Shown here: positions 59,047 to 64,000 of the stretch, one piece after another
Layout: every line of letters begins with the position of its first letter
Position numbering within the stretch: position 1 is the stretch's first letter
Assembly: GCA_902603905.1 (NCBI GenBank)
Contig: CACKWM010000002.1
Coordinates: 62,001 to 126,000 of the forward strand
DNA length: 64,000 nucleotides
Direction of reading: 5' to 3'
Origin: an uncultured Pelagibacteraceae bacterium
GTDB lineage: Bacteria; Pseudomonadota; Alphaproteobacteria; Pelagibacterales; Pelagibacteraceae
Made by a program: the position numbers and the translations under genes
Notes under the pieces: model-generated
The model's database searches: none
The model's input: the letters and a program-made list of their open reading frames with translations, nothing else
What the model was told of the DNA's origin: nothing

Positions 59047-60148
59047 CGTTAATCAACAAGATCTACAAAAATCATTAAATTATTGTCAAGGTGTAATAGA
59101 AAAAAGAAGTACTCTGCCAATTTTATCAAATGTACTTTTAAATGTTAGCAACTCAAAACTCACTGTTACTGCTACAGATCTTGATTTAATTTTTATTCAT
59201 GAAATAGATAATGTTGAAATAATTGAAGAAGGAAAAACTACAGCAACTTCTTCAATAATGTATGATATAATAAGAAAATTTTCATCTGGAAAAAAAATAA
59301 ATTTATTTTTAAGTGCTCAAAATAAATTGCAACTTGAATCAGAAAAATCAGTTTTTCATCTTAACTGTATAAATGAAAGTGAGTTTCCATTAACAGATGA
59401 AAATTTTAATGAAAATGAATTTTTGGTAAAATCTAAACAATTGCTAAAATTACTTAATAAGTGTAAATTTTCGGTATCAAATGATGAGACTAGACATTAT
59501 TTAAGTGGAGTTTTTTTACACCAAACACAGATTGAAGATAAAATATTTTTAACTGCGGCTGCAACTGATAGCCACCGAATGTCGATTTCTAAATTGAGAC
59601 TGAATGAAAAAGTAGAATTTGAACCAGTAATTTTGCCAAAAAAAACAATATTTCAATTATGTTCACTTCTTGAAGACTACGAAGGAGATGTTAAAATTTC
59701 TAATATTAAATCTAAAATTAAATTTGAATTAAATAATAGCATTTTAATTTCAAAATTAATTGATGGTAAATTTCCAAATTACGTTCAAGTTATTCCAAAA
59801 AACAACCAAAAAAAACTAGAGACAGATTTAAAGTTGTTTTTAGATTCTGTAGACAGAGTAGCATCAGTTTCGCTTGATAAAAAAGACGGTGTAAAATTTA
59901 ATTTATCAAAAAATACATTAAATTTATCAGTTAATAATGCTAATAGTGGTGATGGAAAAGAAAGTCTAAATGTTAAGTTTGATCATGATTTGGAAATAAG
60001 TTTTAATTCAAGATATTTAATTGATGTAGCCTCTCAACTAGATGGAGATAAAATAGAGATTTTTTTTAATGATATGGGGTCCCCAGCTTTGATTAAAGAT
60101 CCTTCAGATTTTGATAGTATCTATGTAATTATGCCAATGAAAGGTTAG
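59036..60148 (+). CDS. dnaN: DNA polymerase III beta clamp
   Basis: 370 residues, three clamp domains. The N-terminus MKFNVNQQDLQKSLNYCQGV and the RSTLPILSNVLLN block near 23-35 are typical. TAAATDSHRMSISKL near 177-191 and the C-terminal VIMPMKG complete the family pattern. It is the sliding clamp for DNA polymerase III. The start codon lies inside the dnaA 3' end, so the pair is cotranslated. recF and gyrB do not follow here. The stop overlaps the convergent plsC by four bases. Confidence 0.97.
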   Translation: MKFNVNQQDLQKSLNYCQGVIEKRSTLPILSNVLLNVSNSKLTVTATDLDLIFIHEIDNVEIIEEGKTTATSSIMYDIIRKFSSGKKINLFLSAQNKLQLESEKSVFHLNCINESEFPLTDENFNENEFLVKSKQLLKLLNKCKFSVSNDETRHYLSGVFLHQTQIEDKIFLTAAATDSHRMSISKLRLNEKVEFEPVILPKKTIFQLCSLLEDYEGDVKISNIKSKIKFELNNSILISKLIDGKFPNYVQVIPKNNQKKLETDLKLFLDSVDRVASVSLDKKDGVKFNLSKNTLNLSVNNANSGDGKESLNVKFDHDLEISFNSRYLIDVASQLDGDKIEIFFNDMGSPALIKDPSDFDSIYVIMPMKG

Positions 60149-60846
60149 TTTAAATTATCCAATTCAAAATAAATATTTTCTTGCAATTTTTTTAAAAAGA
60201 TATCTTTATTTAATCCACTTTCTATTGGTTTTAAAATTGAAATAGTTAGATTTTTATTTGGTTTCATCTTACCTTTTTTAGGCCAAATACTTCCAGAGTT
60301 AATTGCTAAAGGTTGACATTTAATTTTTAGCTGATCATAAATTCTACTTGCGCCTTTTTTGAAAGGAGCTCTATCTTCAGGTGCTAGTCTTGTACCCTGA
60401 GGAAAAATTATTAAAGGTCTGTTTGAAGATTTTATTAAGTGAGAAATTTGATCAAAAAATCCAATATTTTCTTTAGTTACTTTATTCCGATCAATACAAA
60501 TTGAGCCAATTTTATTTAAATACAATCCAAATACTGGGATTTTTAGTAATTCTTTTTTTAAAATAAATACTGGTGAATTAAATATAGTTTGTAAAAAAAA
60601 TGTTTCAAACATTGATTGATGGGAAGATGCAATGAAAAATTTTTCATTTTTAATTATATTTTCTTTACCTTTAATAATGATTTTTGTTGATAGAAAAATT
60701 TTTAGACAAATTGCAGACCAGTGGCCCATAATTTTTCCACCAAATAGAACAATATTTTGAGATAGAAATAAAGATGGTAAAAAAATAATACAAATTAAAA
60801 TAATTCCTGTGAAAAAAAAAATTGAAAATAAAAAATTTCTTATCAT
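60145..60846 (-). CDS. plsC: 1-acyl-sn-glycerol-3-phosphate acyltransferase
   Basis: 233 residues. An N-terminal membrane helix (residues 1-25) precedes the acyltransferase motifs: SSHQSMFETFF near 72-82 with an H-x4-E rather than H-x4-D active site, a variant frequent in alphaproteobacterial PlsC, and IIFPQGTRLAP near 146-156. It makes phosphatidic acid from lyso-phosphatidate. It lies 16 bases after lysA in the same minus-strand group. Confidence 0.9.
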   Translation of the reverse strand: MIRNFLFSIFFFTGIILICIIFLPSLFLSQNIVLFGGKIMGHWSAICLKIFLSTKIIIKGKENIIKNEKFFIASSHQSMFETFFLQTIFNSPVFILKKELLKIPVFGLYLNKIGSICIDRNKVTKENIGFFDQISHLIKSSNRPLIIFPQGTRLAPEDRAPFKKGASRIYDQLKIKCQPLAINSGSIWPKKGKMKPNKNLTISILKPIESGLNKDIFLKKLQENIYFELDNLN

Positions 60847-60862
60847 TTCCTAAAGTTAGGAG

Positions 60863-62077
60863 CTATATTAAATCTATTAGTTTTTGTCTTTTTTTAATAA
60901 TATTAATTTTAGATCCTTTAATTAAAATTTCTATTGGTTTTGGCCTAACGTTATAATTTGAACTTAAAGACATACCATATGCACCCACATCACATATTAT
61001 TATTAAATCTTTTTCTTTTAATTTTTGAAAATTTTTTGAAGTTAAAAATTTATCAGTACTTTCACATATTGGTCCAACAAATTCATAAGTTTTTTTAGAA
61101 CTTTTACTTTTTTTAATTACAGGTATAATTTTGTGATTTGCACCATAGAGCGCTGGTCTTATTAAATCATTCATAGCAGAATCTAATATTATAAAATCTT
61201 TGTTTTTAGTTTTTTTTATATAAATTATTTTTGATATAAGTATACCAGTATCACCAATAATAGATCTTCCCGGTTCAAAAATAATTTTAGAATTGTGATT
61301 TTTTAAAAATTTGCTTATTGAAACACTATACCTTTTATAATTTAGTTTTTTACTTTTATTTTGGTAAGGAATTCCAATCCCCCCACCTAAATCAACAAAT
61401 TCAAATTTATGATTTGATTTCCTTATAACTCGATCTATTACTTTAAGCATTTTTTCATAAGGAAGATTATTAACTATTTGACTTCCTATATGGACACTAA
61501 GACATTTAAGATTAATGTATTTAGATTTTTTTGTATATTTTACCAATTCAGTAAATTTTTTTTCAGTGAGACCAAATTTATCTTCTTTTTTCCCAGTAGA
61601 AATTTGATTTATGGTTCTAGCATCTGTATTTGGATTTAATCTGATTCCAATATTTACTATTTTTTTTTTATATTTAGCAATTTTTTCAATTTCAATTAAT
61701 TCACTTTTAGATTCTACATTTATTAATAATATATTTTTATTAATTGCATAGTTTAATTCTTTTGTAGTTTTCCCAACTCCTGAAAAAACAATTTTTTTGT
61801 TATTTATTCTAGCCTTTAAAGCTTTCATTAATTCTCCCATTGAAACAACATCTGCCCCAACCCCAAATTTTTTAATTTCACGTAATAAATTTACATTTGC
61901 ATTTGATTTAACAGAAAAACAAATTAGTGGACTAAAAGATTTAAAATTTTTTTTAAAACTGATTATATTTTCTTTTAATTTTTTATATGAATAACAATAA
62001 ATAGGTGTACCAAATTTTTTTGCTAAATATTTAGCTCTAACACCTTCTATTGAAAAACTTTTATTTAAATATTTCAT
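60863..62077 (-). CDS. lysA: Diaminopimelate decarboxylase
   Basis: 404 residues. PLP-binding lysine in CFSVKSNANVNLL near 53-65, the DLGGGIGIPY segment near 230-239, and the substrate signature FEPGRSIIGDTG near 268-279. CDVGAYGMSLSSNYN near 358-372 is a C-terminal motif. It makes lysine from meso-diaminopimelate, ending the pathway in which dapB also lies. The start shares a base with the LptM-like gene stop (TAATG). Confidence 0.95.
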   Translation of the reverse strand: MKYLNKSFSIEGVRAKYLAKKFGTPIYCYSYKKLKENIISFKKNFKSFSPLICFSVKSNANVNLLREIKKFGVGADVVSMGELMKALKARINNKKIVFSGVGKTTKELNYAINKNILLINVESKSELIEIEKIAKYKKKIVNIGIRLNPNTDARTINQISTGKKEDKFGLTEKKFTELVKYTKKSKYINLKCLSVHIGSQIVNNLPYEKMLKVIDRVIRKSNHKFEFVDLGGGIGIPYQNKSKKLNYKRYSVSISKFLKNHNSKIIFEPGRSIIGDTGILISKIIYIKKTKNKDFIILDSAMNDLIRPALYGANHKIIPVIKKSKSSKKTYEFVGPICESTDKFLTSKNFQKLKEKDLIIICDVGAYGMSLSSNYNVRPKPIEILIKGSKINIIKKRQKLIDLI

Positions 62078-62193
62078 TAAATTTTAGTAATAAAGATATT
62101 ATTTTTTTTTGCTTTGTATTCTGGATCTCCTTTTTTTCCACAAGAAAATAAAAAGAATATACACAAAGTTATTAATATTGTTTTTTTAATCAT
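62077..62193 (-). CDS. LptM-like small lipoprotein between argH and lysA (38 aa)
   Basis: The minus strand encodes 38 residues: a hydrophobic signal MIKKTILITLCIFFLFSC with the lipobox cysteine at 18, then GKKGDPEYKAKK. The C-G-x-K-G-(D/P) start of the mature protein matches the small lipoproteins (LptM/YifL type) that aid LptD maturation. It starts one base after argH and overlaps lysA (TAATG). It is below the usual annotation size limit. Confidence 0.78.
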   Translation of the reverse strand: MIKKTILITLCIFFLFSCGKKGDPEYKAKKNNIFITKI

Positions 62194-62194
62194 T

Positions 62195-63583
62195 TTAATT
62201 TTTTTTATGTTTAGTTATCATCTTTTTGATATTATCAAAAGATGTTCCGCCATATGATTTTTTAGATCTCACTGAGTATTCTAAATCAAAAATCTTTAAT
62301 ACATCGTTTGTGAGTTTTGGTTCTATTTTATTTAATTCATTTATATTCAATTCATCTAGTTTTTTTTTCTTTTTTTCAGCGTAATTAACAATTAAAGCAG
62401 TAACTTGATATGCTTTTCTAAAAGACATGGCATGATTTTTTACAAGATAATCCGCTAAATCAGTTGCTGTGATATATCCAATATTTGCAAGTTCTAGCAT
62501 TTTTTTTTTATTAGGTTTAAAATTTTTTAAAATTTCGTTAAGTATTAAAACACAATTAATTAATGTTTCATTTGATTTAAAAACTATTTCTTTATCATCT
62601 TGAAGATCTTTAAAATAAGATAATGGTAAACCTTTTAATATTGTTAGCATTGAAAATAAATTTCCAAAACTAGTACCTGATTTACCTCTTAAATATTCTA
62701 GTAGATCAGGATTTTTTTTTTGTGGCATTATTGATGAGCCTGTGACCACGCCATCAGAAAGATTAATAAGATTAAACGCATCTGAATTCCATATTATGAA
62801 TTCTTCTGCTATTCTTGAAATATGTAAAGAACATACTGAAACACTATATAAAAAATCTAAAACAAAATCTCTATCAGAAACAGTATCAATTGAATTATTT
62901 GTTGGTTTTTTAAAACCTAATTTTTTTGTTGTAAAATTTCTATCTATATTAAATGAAGTTCCAGTTAAAGCTGCTGCACCAAGTGGGTTTTCAGACAAAC
63001 TTTCTAAATTATTAATAAATCTTTGTTTATCTCTTTTAAACATTTCCACATAAGCTAATAGATAATGAGCAAAAGATACTGCTTGGGCATTTTTTAGGTG
63101 TGTAAATCCAGGCATGATTGTTTTCACATTTTTTTCTGCAATTTTTAAAATTATATTTACTGTATTGTCTAAATTCTTATTTATTTTAATAGTCGCTGAT
63201 CTTAACCACATTTTAAAATCTGTGATTACTTGATCATTTCTAGATCTTGCAGTGTGAATATATCCTGCCTCATCACCAATTAATTCAAATAATCTATTTT
63301 CAATATTTATATGAATATCTTCATATTTTTTGTTGTACTCAAATTTTTTTTTAACTATCTCTTTTTCGATTTTATTCAAACCATAAATAATTTTGTTTTT
63401 TATTTTAAATGATATTATTTTTTGTCTAAACAACATTTCAACGTGTGCAATAGATCCTACAATATCTTCTTTATAAAGTTTTTTATCAATCTCTATGGAA
63501 CTTCCAATTTTTTGAAAGGCAGTTGAGGTATTTTTTTTAATTCTTACATTCCAGATTGTTTTGTTGTTTTTATTTTTGTTCAT
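62195..63583 (-). CDS. argH: Argininosuccinate lyase
   Basis: 462 residues, fumarase/aspartase superfamily. The signature GSSIMPQKKNPD near 278-289 (with the active serine loop) is intact, and TARSRNDQVITDFKMWLR near 107-124 and GFTHLKNAQAVSFAHYL near 155-171 give the other conserved segments. It makes arginine and fumarate. First gene of argH-lptM-like-lysA, divergent from the esterase. Confidence 0.96.
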   Translation of the reverse strand: MNKNKNNKTIWNVRIKKNTSTAFQKIGSSIEIDKKLYKEDIVGSIAHVEMLFRQKIISFKIKNKIIYGLNKIEKEIVKKKFEYNKKYEDIHINIENRLFELIGDEAGYIHTARSRNDQVITDFKMWLRSATIKINKNLDNTVNIILKIAEKNVKTIMPGFTHLKNAQAVSFAHYLLAYVEMFKRDKQRFINNLESLSENPLGAAALTGTSFNIDRNFTTKKLGFKKPTNNSIDTVSDRDFVLDFLYSVSVCSLHISRIAEEFIIWNSDAFNLINLSDGVVTGSSIMPQKKNPDLLEYLRGKSGTSFGNLFSMLTILKGLPLSYFKDLQDDKEIVFKSNETLINCVLILNEILKNFKPNKKKMLELANIGYITATDLADYLVKNHAMSFRKAYQVTALIVNYAEKKKKKLDELNINELNKIEPKLTNDVLKIFDLEYSVRSKKSYGGTSFDNIKKMITKHKKN

Positions 63584-63632
63584 GATATTTAACTATACTC
63601 ATTTGGTATAAAATTTTTAGTACTAAATTCTT

Positions 63633-64000
63633 ATGACTTTCTGTCTTAAAACAATAATTATAAAACCTGAAAACGATATTCCAATTAATAATGCAATAAT
63701 ATTACTACATGGATACGGTGGTGATGGAAAAGACATAAGCATGTTAAGTCTAAATTGGAAAAGATTTTTACCTAATACTATTTTTTTATGTCCTGATGCT
63801 CACGAAAGATGCCCCATAAGCCCTAATGGATTTCAATGGTTTGACTTAACGAAAGAAGATCCTCAATACATTTTGGAACAATCAATAAAAGCTGAAAATC
63901 AACTTCATCAATTTATTGATGAAATTAAAAAAGAATATAATTTAAAAAATTCTCAGATTAGTTTATGTGGTTTTAGCCAGGGATGTATGATGTCTATAAA
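63633..64000 (+). CDS. Phospholipase/carboxylesterase, alpha/beta hydrolase (partial, runs off the right edge)
   Basis: The open frame from ATG 63633 runs past the window end (122 codons seen). IILLHGYGGDGKD near 24-36 forms the oxyanion loop and LCGFSQGCMM near 110-119 contains the nucleophile elbow G-F-S-Q-G of the Abhydrolase_2 (YpfH/EstB-like) group. The catalytic aspartate and histidine lie beyond the window. Substrate unknown; likely a short acyl ester or thioester. Confidence 0.85.
   Translation, partial: MTFCLKTIIIKPENDIPINNAIILLHGYGGDGKDISMLSLNWKRFLPNTIFLCPDAHERCPISPNGFQWFDLTKEDPQYILEQSIKAENQLHQFIDEIKKEYNLKNSQISLCGFSQGCMMSI

Noticed and set aside
61870-61890. Second parS-like site (TTTCACGTAA) in lysA
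   Set aside because: Only one half matches; the palindrome is absent.

Overview
The window looks like a stretch of a SAR11-type alphaproteobacterial chromosome (Pelagibacterales, Candidatus Pelagibacter-like). This is inferred from very low GC, poly-A/poly-T rich genes, almost no intergenic DNA (many stop/start overlaps of the ATGA, TTGA and TAATG kind), reduced versions of standard operons, and alphaproteobacterial gene orders: mnmE-mnmG-rsmG-parA-parB, fabI/fabB/fabA beside an Irr-like gene, mutM-rpsT-dnaA, argH-lysA and fur-miaB-phoH-ybeY-lnt-metK. I saw no rRNA, tRNA, CRISPR array, insertion sequence or prophage. It is mainly a core-genome segment with a few accessory genes.

Layout. 1-735: edge-truncated sulfotransferase. 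785-6353: tRNA modification and chromosome partitioning (mnmE, mnmG, rsmG, parA, parB), with a parS-like site inside rsmG. 6343-10924: minus-strand block leuS-lptE-holA plus a DUF3576 lipoprotein. 11111-12175: highly expressed porin and its terminator. 12177-15551: ThiE/TenI-like protein, YggS, L,D-transpeptidase-like protein, a pseudo-receiver regulator, a 35-residue ArfA-like rescue factor and a PfkB kinase. 15554-20892: minus-strand grpE-dnaK-dnaJ-small membrane protein-dapB-nth. 20929-24145: rdgB, an LpoA-like protein, rsmI and a DolP-like lipoprotein. 24142-31800: maeB, murJ, trpS, a NifU-domain scaffold, a Bax-like glucosaminidase and a polysaccharide deacetylase. 31748-44623: a long plus-strand housekeeping run (tsaB, fur, miaB, phoH, ybeY, lnt, metK, nusA, infB, rbfA, rpsO, pnp). 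44676-50978: a sugar O-methyltransferase, fabI-fabB-fabA, an Irr-like regulator and katG. 50994-56119: minus-strand ubiE-ubiB-coaBC-dut-thiF/moeB-SH3 protein. 56158-60148: mutM, rpsT, dnaA, dnaN. 60145-64000: plsC, lysA, an LptM-like lipoprotein, argH and an edge-truncated esterase.

The segment carries several chromosome replication and segregation genes (parAB and a parS candidate at the left, dnaA/dnaN at the right), so it probably lies near the replication origin, although no convincing oriC was found. No clearly new multi-gene system was found. The most interesting signals are regulatory: a parS-like 16-mer, a promoter-terminator-nusA arrangement that looks like attenuation, an alphaproteobacterial RpoH promoter at dnaK, an inverted repeat hiding the grpE start codon, a palindrome over the rpsT promoter, a tsaB/deacetylase antisense overlap, and a katG gene next to an Irr-like regulator.
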